Shown in pieces: positions 18,589-28,338 of a stretch of 64,000 nt of DNA; position 1 is the stretch's first letter, and each line of letters opens with the position of its first letter. The position numbers and the translations under genes were made by a program. Below the pieces are notes generated by a model. The model saw only the letters and a list, made by a program, of their open reading frames with translations. It ran no database searches and was not told where the DNA came from. The DNA comes from Nakamurella endophytica. Its GTDB lineage: Bacteria > Actinomycetota > Actinomycetes > Mycobacteriales > Nakamurellaceae. The stretch lies in contig NZ_BMNA01000001.1 of NCBI RefSeq assembly GCF_014646215.1, positions 450,183 to 514,182 of the forward strand. Reading direction: 5' to 3'.

Positions 18589-20244
18589 TCAGTTCGGCGC
18601 GGTGAGCCGGTCCAGCAGCGCGGCCGCCGCGGAGCGCTGCAGCTTGCCGGACGGCGTCTTGGGCAGGGTTCCCACCGGCAGCACCGCCACCAGGGCGGGA
18701 CGGACACCCATCTCCGCGGTGACCGCCGAGCGCACCCCGTCCTCGATCCGCCGCACCGCGGCCGGGTCCCCGGCCTCCCGCGACTCGACACCGACGGCGA
18801 AGCTCTCCCGGCGCCCCGCGGGCACGTACCGCACGGCCACGGCGTTCCCGGCGCGGACGCCCTCGACCTGCAGGGCGACCCGCTCGATGTCGGTCGGGTG
18901 GATGTTCCGGCCGCCCATGATGATCACGTCCTTGACCCGGCCGCAGACCACCACCCGGCCGCCGGAGAGGTAGCCCAGGTCCCCGGTGTCCAGCCATCCG
19001 TCGGCATCACGGGTGGGTCGCGGCCCGTCCACCGAGAGGTACAGCTCGGTCACCGAGTCGCCGCGCAGGTGCAGCACGCCGACCCCGCCCTCAGCCAACG
19101 CCGCCCCCTGCGGGTCCCTGACCTGGACCTCGATGCCGGCCAGCGGCGGCCCCAGCACCGGGAACGTCCGCACGCTGCCGGCCGGCGCGCCGGGGTCGGC
19201 GGGTCGCGCCCTGCGGTCGGTCTCCAGGGCAACGGCGTCCAGCACGTCGACCTGCAACGGCGTGCCCCAGGGATGGAACGACACGCCCAGCGTCGCCTCG
19301 GCCATGCCGTAGGCGCAGACGACGGCGGTGGGCGGCAGGCCGAACCGCTCGCCGGCGGCCAGGAAACCCTGCACGGCGGACACGTCGATCGGCTCCGCCC
19401 CGTTCAGAGCGAACCGCAGCGACGACAGGTCCAGTCCGTCGGCCCTGGCCAGCACCCGCGCCGCCAGGGCGTACGCGAAGTTCGGTGCAGCGGTGCACGT
19501 CCCGCCGTACCTGCTGACCAGCTCCAGCCAGAGCAGCGGCCGGGACAGGAAGTCGGCCGGCGTGACGCACACCGACTCGATGCCCCGGCACATCGGCAGG
19601 GTCAGGAAGCCGACCATGCCCATGTCGTGGAAGAGCGGCAGCCAGGACACCATGACGTCCCGACCGGCCCGCAGATCCGCTGCGGCGCACATGGACTCGA
19701 TGTTCGCCCAGAGGTTGCCGTGGGTGATGCGGACGGCCTTGGGCACCGCCGTGGAGCCCGAGGTCAGTTGCAGCAGGGCCGGATCCGACGGCGCGCGGTC
19801 GACATCGACGGCCGCGGAGGGGTCTCCGCCCCGCAGCTCGTCGACCGTGACGGCGGGGACGCCCTGCTCGGCCAGCAGCGGCACGAAGTGCTCGAACGGC
19901 GCGCCGACGACGACCAGGCGGGCGGCGATGACCCGCAACGTGGTGAGGGTCTCGGCCGCGTAGTGCTCGGGCCGGGTCCGGGCCGTCGGCTGGTGCAGCA
20001 TCGTCACCGAACCACCGGCGAGCCAGACCGCCTGCGCCGCGGGCGCCACGTCGACCGGCGCCCCGGCCAGCACCGCCACGGCGTCGCCCGGCCGGACCCC
20101 GCGGGCCGCCAGCACCGCGGCCCCGGCGCGGGCCAGCCGGTGCACGTCCGCCCAGCTGGTCCGGACCGGGGCGTGCGGCTCCCCCGTGGTCAGCCCGGCC
20201 TCGCCGGTGGCAGCAGCTCGCAGGGCGTCGAGGAAGGCGCTCAT
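18589..20244 (-). CDS. Fatty-acyl-AMP (or acyl-CoA) ligase
   Basis: A 551-residue ANL-superfamily adenylating enzyme. Motifs are LLQLTSGSTAVPKAVRITH (P-loop), WLPLFHDMGMVGFL, YGMAEATLGVSF, DGWLDTGDLGYL, and the C-terminal lysine in KTPSGKLQRS. HDMG and the general layout resemble FAAL/FadD32-type enzymes that make acyl-adenylates for polyketide or lipopeptide loading, but no carrier protein or synthase is next to it. The start ATG (20244) is 6 nt after TAGCGT with no ribosome site, so it is probably leaderless. FAAL versus CoA ligase is not settled. Confidence 0.82.
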   Translation of the reverse strand: MSAFLDALRAAATGEAGLTTGEPHAPVRTSWADVHRLARAGAAVLAARGVRPGDAVAVLAGAPVDVAPAAQAVWLAGGSVTMLHQPTARTRPEHYAAETLTTLRVIAARLVVVGAPFEHFVPLLAEQGVPAVTVDELRGGDPSAAVDVDRAPSDPALLQLTSGSTAVPKAVRITHGNLWANIESMCAAADLRAGRDVMVSWLPLFHDMGMVGFLTLPMCRGIESVCVTPADFLSRPLLWLELVSRYGGTCTAAPNFAYALAARVLARADGLDLSSLRFALNGAEPIDVSAVQGFLAAGERFGLPPTAVVCAYGMAEATLGVSFHPWGTPLQVDVLDAVALETDRRARPADPGAPAGSVRTFPVLGPPLAGIEVQVRDPQGAALAEGGVGVLHLRGDSVTELYLSVDGPRPTRDADGWLDTGDLGYLSGGRVVVCGRVKDVIIMGGRNIHPTDIERVALQVEGVRAGNAVAVRYVPAGRRESFAVGVESREAGDPAAVRRIEDGVRSAVTAEMGVRPALVAVLPVGTLPKTPSGKLQRSAAAALLDRLTAPN

Positions 20245-20250
20245 CCGTCC

Positions 20251-20256
20251 ACGCTA
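20251..20256 (-). promoter_or_regulatory. -10 box of leaderless acyl-ligase gene
   Basis: TAGCGT on the minus strand, exactly 6 nt before the ATG at 20244, so transcription would begin at the A of ATG. Confidence 0.5.
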
Positions 20257-20433
20257 GGCCACGCACCGGGCGGTCCCCCGGCGGCGCCGATGCGCAGGTT
20301 CGCGCCCGGTCGGGACAGGTGCGGTGGGCTGCCCACCGGACAGGCGCCCGCGCCCCTCCGGGTCGACGGGTGCGGCGGGCGATACGGTCGGCGCCGGCCG
20401 GACCCGCCGGCCGCGTGCAGAGAGGTGACGCCG

Positions 20434-21306
20434 ATGGCCGCCGCCCGGGGCCCGATCGTCGTGGTCGGCTCGGTGAACATGGACCTCGTGGGGCACTGCC
20501 CGGCCTTCCCCGCACCCGGGGAGACCGTGCTCGGTTCGGGATTCGCCACGGTCCCCGGCGGCAAGGGCAGCAACCAGGCCATCGCGGCGGCGCGCGCCGG
20601 CGGCCGGGTGGCCTTCGTCGGGGCGGTCGGCGAGGACGCGTTCGCCGCCCCCCTGCGCGCGGCGCTGTCCGGTGCCGGGGTGGACGTATCGGCGTTGCGG
20701 ACCGTCCCGGGCGCCAGCGGCGTCGCCCTGATCACGGTGGACGGCCACGGCGAGAACACCATCGTGGTGCTGCCGGGCGCCAACTCGGCGGTCACGCTGG
20801 ACGGCGCGGGGCGGGAGCTGGTCGGCGCGGCCGGGCTGGTGGTGCTGCAGCTGGAGATCCCGATCGAGGTGGTGACCGCGGCCGCCACCGCTGCGGCCGC
20901 GGCGGGCATCCCCGTCCTGCTGAACGCCTCGCCTGCCCGCGAGCTCCCCGAAGAGCTGGCGCGGGCCGTCACCGTCGCGGTCGTCAACGAGGGCGAGGCC
21001 AGGACGCTGGGCGACGCCGTGCTGTCCGGCATCCCGCACGTCGTGACGACCCTCGGGGCGGACGGCGCCCGCTACCGCGGGCCGGACGGGCGGGCCGTCG
21101 ACGTCCCGTCCACCCCGGTCACGGTCGTCGACACCACCGGCGCCGGCGACGCCTTCACCGGCGCACTGGCCGTCGGTTGGGCCGAGGGCGGGGACCCGGC
21201 CGCGGCGGTGCGCCGGGCCTGCGCGGCGGGCGCGCTGGCGACGACGGTTGCCGGGGCCAGCACGTCCGCGCCCACCCGCGAGGCGATCGACGCACTGCTG
21301 GCCTGA
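20434..21306 (+). CDS. rbsK: Ribokinase (PfkB family)
   Basis: A 290-residue PfkB kinase of ribokinase type. Motifs are VVVGSVNMDLVGHCPAFPAPG (substrate region), VPGGKGSNQAIAAARAGG (first PfkB signature), NASPARELP and VVDTTGAGDAFTGAL with the catalytic Asp. It phosphorylates ribose or a related sugar. ATG at 20434 with GAGAGG 9 nt upstream. It stands alone between the divergent acyl ligase and the DUF3311/symporter pair; no ribose transporter is adjacent. Confidence 0.88.
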   Translation: MAAARGPIVVVGSVNMDLVGHCPAFPAPGETVLGSGFATVPGGKGSNQAIAAARAGGRVAFVGAVGEDAFAAPLRAALSGAGVDVSALRTVPGASGVALITVDGHGENTIVVLPGANSAVTLDGAGRELVGAAGLVVLQLEIPIEVVTAAATAAAAAGIPVLLNASPARELPEELARAVTVAVVNEGEARTLGDAVLSGIPHVVTTLGADGARYRGPDGRAVDVPSTPVTVVDTTGAGDAFTGALAVGWAEGGDPAAAVRRACAAGALATTVAGASTSAPTREAIDALLA

Positions 21307-21437
21307 GCCGCTCCGGGCCGCTCCAGGTCGCGAGGTTCCGGGACACGGAGCAGCACCGGGCCCGCGCGCCGCGACCCGACTTCACGGCGGCGTTACAGTC
21401 CTGCACGTTCGCGTCGGGGCGATCACGAGGAGGCACG

Positions 21438-21739
21438 ATGCCGGGATCCACACCAGTCGGCGACGAGGGCGGGACGGGGGCACGCGGCGGACTGCGGTTC
21501 AGCGTCTGGAACCTCTTGCTGCTGCTGCCGTTGCTGATGCTGATCACGCCGTGGTTCAACAAGGACCGCCCGCGGCTGTTCGGTCTGCCGTTCTTCTACT
21601 GGTACCAGTTCGCGTTCGTGTTCGTCGGCGTCGCGTGCGTGGCCATCGTGTTCGCCGCCACCCGGTCCCTCGACCGCGGCGAGGCCGGGCGGCTGCCGGC
21701 CCCGGCCAACCCGGACGAGGGCGACCTAGGGACGTCCCG

Positions 21740-21743
<4 letters not shown>
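21438..21743 (+). CDS. DUF3311-type small membrane protein
   Basis: 101 residues with two hydrophobic helices (WNLLLLLPLLMLITPWF and FAFVFVGVACVAIVFAA). Members of this family are usually encoded directly before a sodium:solute symporter, as here, and are thought to be a small subunit of it. ATG at 21438 with GAGGAGG 8 nt upstream. Its stop overlaps the symporter start (GTGA), so translation is coupled. Confidence 0.85.
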
Positions 21744-23383
<1,640 letters not shown>

Positions 23384-23408
23384 CCCGCGCAGCACGGCAC
23401 GTCCCTCC

Positions 23409-23450
23409 CGCGGCCGCCGCCCGGTGCCCTCGCACCGGACGGCGGCCGCG
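23409..23450 (+). terminator. Strong hairpin terminator after the symporter
   Basis: CGCGGCCGCCG-C-CCGGTGC, loop CCTC, GCACCGG-A-CGGCGGCCGCG: about 18 bp with one C/A mismatch, 26 bases after the stop. No U-tract. Confidence 0.7.
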
Positions 23451-23631
23451 GTGTCGGTGCGGCGTCGAGCCTGCGCTCGTGGTCGTGGTGCGCCACCGGG
23501 ACGGCGGTGGATCCGTCGATCCCGCCGGTGCACCGCGGCGGCGCCACGGCGGCGGGTCATCCGATCGGTGGACCCAGGTGGAGCCGGCCGTCGGACGCGC
23601 GCGCACCCACCCGCCGCCCAGGATCGACGGC

Positions 23632-24546
23632 ATGGCAATGATCGACGTGCAGGACGTACGCAAGGCCTACGGCGGCCGGACGGTGCTCGATGGTGTGTCC
23701 TTCACCGTCGAGCCCGGCGAGATCTTCGGGATCCTCGGGCCGAACGGGGCGGGCAAGACCACCACCGTCGAGTGCATCGGCGGTCTGCGGCGGCGGGACG
23801 GCGGCCGGATCTGCGTCGCCGGGATGGACCCGGCGGACGAGGGCACGGCGTTCCGCGAGGCCGTCGGGATCCAGCTCCAGGAGTCACGGCTGCCGGACAA
23901 GCAGACCGTCCGCGAGGCTCTCGAGCTGTACTCGGCGTTCTACGCGCGGCCGCGGGACTGGCGCGAGCTGGTCGCCCGGCTGGACCTGGCGGGTCAGCAG
24001 GACGCGGCGTACGCCACCCTGTCCGGCGGGCAGAAGCAGCGGCTGTCCGTCGCGCTGGCCCTGATCGGCAACCCGCGGGTGGCCATCCTCGACGAGCTGA
24101 CCACCGGCCTGGACCCGGCCGCGCGCCGCGAGGTCTGGGGACTGCTGGAGGACCTGCGCGGCACCGGCGTGACGCTGCTGCTGGTCAGTCACTTCATGGA
24201 GGAGGCCGAGCGGCTCTGCGACCGCGTCGCGGTGATCGACGCCGGCCGGGTGGTCGCGCTCGACACTCCCGAGGGACTGGCCGCCTCCGTGCAGACGGAC
24301 CAGCGGATGACGTTCGAGCCCAGCCGGCCGGTCGACCCGGACTTGCTGCGCCTGCTGCCCGAGGTGCACACCGCGACCGAGCAGGGCTCCCGGCTCGTCG
24401 TCACCGGCACCGACGACGTGACCGCGGCCGTCGTCATCGCGCTGCACGGACACGGCATCGCCGTGCACCGGCTGCGCGTCGACCAACCCCGACTGGACGA
24501 CGCCTTCGTCGCCCTGACCCACGAGGACGAGGAGGCCCACCGATGA
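23632..24546 (+). CDS. ABC transporter ATP-binding protein
   Basis: 304 residues. Walker A is GPNGAGKTTT (~residue 41), signature TLSGGQKQRLSVALAL and Walker B VAILDELTTGLDPAAR, followed by a ~90-residue C-terminal extension. It is of the drug-export/ABC-2 class. ATG at 23632, with another ATG two codons later; only a weak AGGA precedes it, and CAGGAT lies 7 nt upstream, so it may be leaderless. It opens a four-gene operon; its stop overlaps the permease start (ATGA). Confidence 0.9.
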   Translation: MAMIDVQDVRKAYGGRTVLDGVSFTVEPGEIFGILGPNGAGKTTTVECIGGLRRRDGGRICVAGMDPADEGTAFREAVGIQLQESRLPDKQTVREALELYSAFYARPRDWRELVARLDLAGQQDAAYATLSGGQKQRLSVALALIGNPRVAILDELTTGLDPAARREVWGLLEDLRGTGVTLLLVSHFMEEAERLCDRVAVIDAGRVVALDTPEGLAASVQTDQRMTFEPSRPVDPDLLRLLPEVHTATEQGSRLVVTGTDDVTAAVVIALHGHGIAVHRLRVDQPRLDDAFVALTHEDEEAHR

Positions 24547-25280
24547 GCGCCGCCACCGCCATGATCCGCAGCGAGGCCCGACTGCTGGCCCGCAACCCCG
24601 GCGTCGTGCTGTGGGCGGCGATCCTGCCCGTCGCCGCCGCCGTCGTGCTCGGCGCGCTGCCCGCCACCCGCAATCCCACCGCCGACCTGGGTGGCAGCAG
24701 CTTCTTCTCGGTGTACCAACCGGTCCTGGTGCTGTTCGCGATCGCGATCCTGGCCATCCAGGCGCTGCCGGACGTGCTCACCCGCTACCGGGAGATGGGC
24801 GTGCTCAAGCGGCTGCGCACCACGCCCGCCTCGCCGGCACTGCTGCTCGTCGCGCAGCTCGTGCTGGTGCTGGGTGTCTCGGTGCTGAGCACCGTGGTGA
24901 TCGTCGTGGTGCCGGCGTTCCTCGGCGCGCCGCTACCCCGCAGCCCGCTGCTGTTCCTGCTCGCCTACCTGCTGTCGGCCTGGGCGTTCCTGGGCATCGG
25001 CATGGTGATCGCCAGCCTGTTCCGCAACGCCAAGGTGGCCGCGGGCTTCGGCACCGTGCTGTTCTTCGTGCTGCAGTTCTTCGCCGGCCTGTGGATCCAG
25101 CGGCCGCTCATGCCGGGCTGGATGCGCGGCATCTCCGACTGGACGGCGTCCGGCGCCGCGTCCCAGGCCCTGGCCGACGCCGCGGCCGGCCACTGGCCGC
25201 GGCTGCTGCACATCGGCGTGCTGCTCGGCTGGGGCGTCGTCACGTCGCTGCTGGCGGTCAGACTGTTCCGGTGGGAATGA
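24543..25280 (+). CDS. ABC-2 type transporter permease
   Basis: 245 residues with six hydrophobic segments (first around VVLWAAILPVAAAVVLGAL). ABC-2 features include YREMGVLKRLRTTPAS and LFFVLQFFAGLWI. With the ATPase it forms an exporter of unknown substrate. It overlaps both neighbours by four bases (ATGA). Genes of this layout followed by a kinase/regulator pair usually export lipids, drugs or peptides and are induced by that pair. Confidence 0.9.
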   Translation: MSAATAMIRSEARLLARNPGVVLWAAILPVAAAVVLGALPATRNPTADLGGSSFFSVYQPVLVLFAIAILAIQALPDVLTRYREMGVLKRLRTTPASPALLLVAQLVLVLGVSVLSTVVIVVVPAFLGAPLPRSPLLFLLAYLLSAWAFLGIGMVIASLFRNAKVAAGFGTVLFFVLQFFAGLWIQRPLMPGWMRGISDWTASGAASQALADAAAGHWPRLLHIGVLLGWGVVTSLLAVRLFRWE

Positions 25281-26821
25281 CGGCGGTCCCGGTGGCGACG
25301 ACGAACCCGCCGGTGGGGACCACGACCCCGGGTGACCTCTGGTCGCCCGGGATCGCCCTGCCCCGCTACACGCCGCTGCGCCGGCTGCCGGAGTGGGAGC
25401 CGCACGGCCGCTGGATGCGCGACCGCCCGCAGCTGACCTGGCCGGACGCCGCCGTGCCCGCGGGCGTCTCGCGGCACCTGCTCCGGGTGCTGCTGCTGAT
25501 CGCCCTGGTGCTCGCCGCGGTGACCAGCGGCCACCGCCCGTCCGAGCTGGCCTGGATCGTCGGGCTCGGCGTGCTGTCGTGGGGGTGGCTGGAGTGGTGG
25601 CTCACCTGGGACCTCACCCCCTACCCGCGCCGGGTGCTCGCCGTGGTGGTGCAGTACGGGCTCATCGCCGCCCTCATGGTGGTGGCCCCGCTGGCCGGTG
25701 TCTTCGGCTGGTCGGCGTACCTGATCTGCGGCAGCTTCTTCACCGGCCCGGTGATGCTGGCGGCGATCGCGGTGTTCTCGCTGCCGATGGTGGGCACCCA
25801 GGTCGGCGGCTGGCAGAACCTGGTCCCGGCCGGCACGCTGTCGATCTCGCTCTACCTGTTCGACGTGCTGCTCGGCGTCGTGATCATCACGGTGGCCAAC
25901 CGGCGCGAGGAGGCGGTGCTGCGACGGGCCGCGACGACCAGGGCGCTGCTCGAGGCGCAGGCCGAGAACGCGGCCCTGCAGCAACGACTGGTCGAGCAGG
26001 CCCGCGACGCCGGCATCCGCGACGAGCGCGCCCGGCTGGCGCGCGAGCTGCACGACACGGTCGCGCAGGGGCTGGTGGCGATCGTGACGCAGCTCGAGGC
26101 GGCGACCTCCGGGCGGGACGTCGAGCTGCGAGTCGACCGGGCGCGGCAGCTGGCCCGGGAGAGCCTGCGCGACGCCCGCCGGGCGGTGGACGCGCTGCAC
26201 CCGGTCGAGCTGGCGGACCGGCCGCTGGCCGAGGCGCTGCAGGACCTGGTCGGTCGCTGGAGCGCCCGCCACGAGGTGGCGGCAACCGTGGAGGTCTCCG
26301 GCCCGGCCGGTGTCCATGTCGGTGACGACGCCGGCACCGATGCCGACGTCGACGTCCACACCGACATGGACGTCGACCGGCAGTTGCTGCGGATCTGCCA
26401 GGAGGCGCTGTCCAACGTGGCGCGGCACGCCGGCGCCGCGCGCGTCGTGGTCAGCCTGAGCTACGCGGACGGGGAGGTCGTGATGGACGTGGGCGACGAC
26501 GGGCACGGCTTCGACCCGGGCAGCGCCCCGGGGCCCGGCCGGGACGGCGGGCACGGGTTGGCCGGCATGGCCGAGCGGGCCCGGCTCGCCGGCGGCCGGC
26601 TCACCGTCGAGTCGGAACCGGGCGCGGGGTGCGTGGTCAGCGTGACGGTGCCGCTGCCGGACCGGTCCGGTGCACCGGCCGGGACGGGGCCGGACGGGAG
26701 CATGCCGGACGGGACGGTGCCGGACGGGACGGTGCCGGTCCGGACGGTGCCGGTCCGGCCGGCGCCGTCGACGGCGACGGCGACGCCGACGCCGACGCCG
26801 ACGGGACGGTCCGGGCGATGA
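25277..26821 (+). CDS. Sensor histidine kinase (NarL/DesK-like)
   Basis: 514 residues. About six hydrophobic segments occupy residues ~65-210, then a HisKA_3 dimerisation helix with phospho-acceptor His259 in RLARELHDTVAQGL. The HATPase_c domain follows (ICQEALSNVARHAGA, DVGDDGHGFDP, HGLAGMAERARLAGG). Residues ~475-514 are low-complexity and encoded by short tandem repeats. A Asp/Thr/Val insertion (HVGDDAGTDADVDVHTDMDV) lies inside the ATPase domain. ATG at 25277 overlaps the permease stop. Confidence 0.9.
   Translation: MTAVPVATTNPPVGTTTPGDLWSPGIALPRYTPLRRLPEWEPHGRWMRDRPQLTWPDAAVPAGVSRHLLRVLLLIALVLAAVTSGHRPSELAWIVGLGVLSWGWLEWWLTWDLTPYPRRVLAVVVQYGLIAALMVVAPLAGVFGWSAYLICGSFFTGPVMLAAIAVFSLPMVGTQVGGWQNLVPAGTLSISLYLFDVLLGVVIITVANRREEAVLRRAATTRALLEAQAENAALQQRLVEQARDAGIRDERARLARELHDTVAQGLVAIVTQLEAATSGRDVELRVDRARQLARESLRDARRAVDALHPVELADRPLAEALQDLVGRWSARHEVAATVEVSGPAGVHVGDDAGTDADVDVHTDMDVDRQLLRICQEALSNVARHAGAARVVVSLSYADGEVVMDVGDDGHGFDPGSAPGPGRDGGHGLAGMAERARLAGGRLTVESEPGAGCVVSVTVPLPDRSGAPAGTGPDGSMPDGTVPDGTVPVRTVPVRPAPSTATATPTPTPTGRSGR
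26704..26809 (+). repeat. 15-bp minisatellite and GAC/GCC run at the kinase 3' end
   Basis: Two perfect 15-bp units (GCCGGACGGGACGGT; 26704-26718, 26719-26733), diverged copies to 26763, then a GACGGC/GACGCC run. They encode the non-conserved PDGTV and TPTPT tail of the kinase. Confidence 0.75.
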
Positions 26822-27435
26822 CCGTCCGGCTCGTCGTCGTCGACGACCACCCCGTCGTGCGCGACGGGATCAAGGGGATGCTGCAGGCCGACGACCGGGT
26901 CGAGGTGGTCGGCGAGGCCGGGGACGGCCTGGAGGCGCTGGCGCTCGTCGACCGCACCGACCCGGACCTGGTGCTGATGGACCTGCGGATGCCGGTGCTG
27001 GACGGGGTCGGCGCGATCCGCCGGCTGCGGTCCCGCGGCGGCGCCCGCCCCCGGATCCTGGTGCTGACCACGTACGACACCGACCGCGACATCCACGCCG
27101 CGGTCGACGCCGGCGCGGACGGCTACCTGCTCAAGGCGTCCACGCGCGCGGAGCTCGTCGCGGCCGTGCTGCAGGCCGTCCAGGGTCGCACCGTGCTCAG
27201 CCCCGAGGCGGCGCAGGCGCTGGTCACCCGCGGACGGGTCGAGCAGCTCACCGAGCGGGAGGTCGACGTGCTTCGCGCCATCGCCGCGGGTGGCACCAAC
27301 CGCCAGGTCGGCCGCCAGCTCCTGGTCAGCGAGGCCACCGTCAAGACGCACCTGGTGCGCCTGTACGGCAAGCTGGGCGTCCGCGACCGCGCCGCCGCGG
27401 TGCGGGTGGCCTACGAGCGGGGGCTGCTCGGCTGA
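26818..27435 (+). CDS. NarL/LuxR-type response regulator
   Basis: 205 residues. The receiver domain (1-120) has the acidic pair in VVVDDHP, phospho-acceptor Asp55 in VLMDLRMP, Thr in VLTTYD and Lys in YLLKAS. The C-terminal LuxR HTH (~145-205) has LTEREVDVLRAIAAG and VKTHLVRLYGKLGV. It overlaps the kinase stop by four bases. It probably controls the operon's ABC exporter. Confidence 0.93.
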   Translation: MTVRLVVVDDHPVVRDGIKGMLQADDRVEVVGEAGDGLEALALVDRTDPDLVLMDLRMPVLDGVGAIRRLRSRGGARPRILVLTTYDTDRDIHAAVDAGADGYLLKASTRAELVAAVLQAVQGRTVLSPEAAQALVTRGRVEQLTEREVDVLRAIAAGGTNRQVGRQLLVSEATVKTHLVRLYGKLGVRDRAAAVRVAYERGLLG

Positions 27436-27500
27436 CACCGGGCACCGGCCGCCCGACGTGATCCGCGTCGCACCGCGGCCCGGTCGTGACGTGAGCCACA

Positions 27501-28241
27501 ATGACCGGCATGTACAGCGCGGTACACGACCTCATCCTCGACGGCCGGGACCTCCGGGTGTTCTCCAACGGCACCGGCCGGCCGATCCTGTTCCTCCACG
27601 ACCTGGGCTCCTCCGCTGCAGCCTTCGAGCAGCTCACCCGCCCGGTGGTGCGCGCCGGCCGCGAGCTGGTCGCCGTCGACCTGCCCGGCTGCGGGCACAG
27701 CGACCCGGTGGGCACGGAACTGTCCGGCTACGTCGACCACCTGGTCCAGGCGCTCCCGCAGCTCGCCGGGGAGCCGCTGGACCTGGTCGGCCACGGCTTC
27801 GGCGGGTACCTGGCCGCGTCGGTCGCCGCGGCCCGGCCGGCCGAGATCTGCACGCTCGTGCTGTCCCAGCCGTTGCTGCCGCCGCGGTCGGGACCGGCGA
27901 TGCAGACCCGCATGTCGCCCGGCATGGCGGTCAGCGGCGCGCTGACCACGCTGCGCCGCGGCAAGCTCCGGCAGAACCTCGGCGGGTACTCGCGGGCGCG
28001 GTCGGCGCTGGAGCAGCTGTCCCAGACGGACGAGATCTGGTGGGAGGAGCTGAGCCGGATCACCGCGCGCACGCTGGTGCTCGGCTGCGCCGGGGAGAGC
28101 GCCGGCGAGCGGGCGCTGCTGGACCAGCTGGCCGCGGCCGTACCGAACGGCATGCGCAACACCGTGCGCGGCGGGCGCCGCCCGTACGCCGACGATCCCG
28201 AGGATTTCGCCGGGTTCGTGCTGGACTGGGTCTGCACCTGA
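27501..28241 (+). CDS. Alpha/beta-hydrolase fold protein lacking the catalytic Ser
   Basis: 246 residues with clear fold motifs (RPILFLHDLGSSAAAF, VAVDLPGCGHSD). The nucleophile elbow reads LVGHGFGGYLA, so the Ser of GHSFGG is Gly99. The C-terminal site where the catalytic His is expected reads GGRRPYADDPEDF with no His. It is therefore probably a non-enzymatic member. ATG at 27501; a second ATG at 27510 lies 7 nt after CACAAT and would be leaderless, so the true start may be three codons later. No operon partner is evident. Confidence 0.8.
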   Translation: MTGMYSAVHDLILDGRDLRVFSNGTGRPILFLHDLGSSAAAFEQLTRPVVRAGRELVAVDLPGCGHSDPVGTELSGYVDHLVQALPQLAGEPLDLVGHGFGGYLAASVAAARPAEICTLVLSQPLLPPRSGPAMQTRMSPGMAVSGALTTLRRGKLRQNLGGYSRARSALEQLSQTDEIWWEELSRITARTLVLGCAGESAGERALLDQLAAAVPNGMRNTVRGGRRPYADDPEDFAGFVLDWVCT

Positions 28242-28338
28242 CGGCACGTCGGGACGCACGGGTCGCCCGCATCCGCGGCCGGCCCGCACCGGGTCGCCGG
28301 CACCCCGCGGGCGGCCGGCACCGACGGAGGGACGACCG

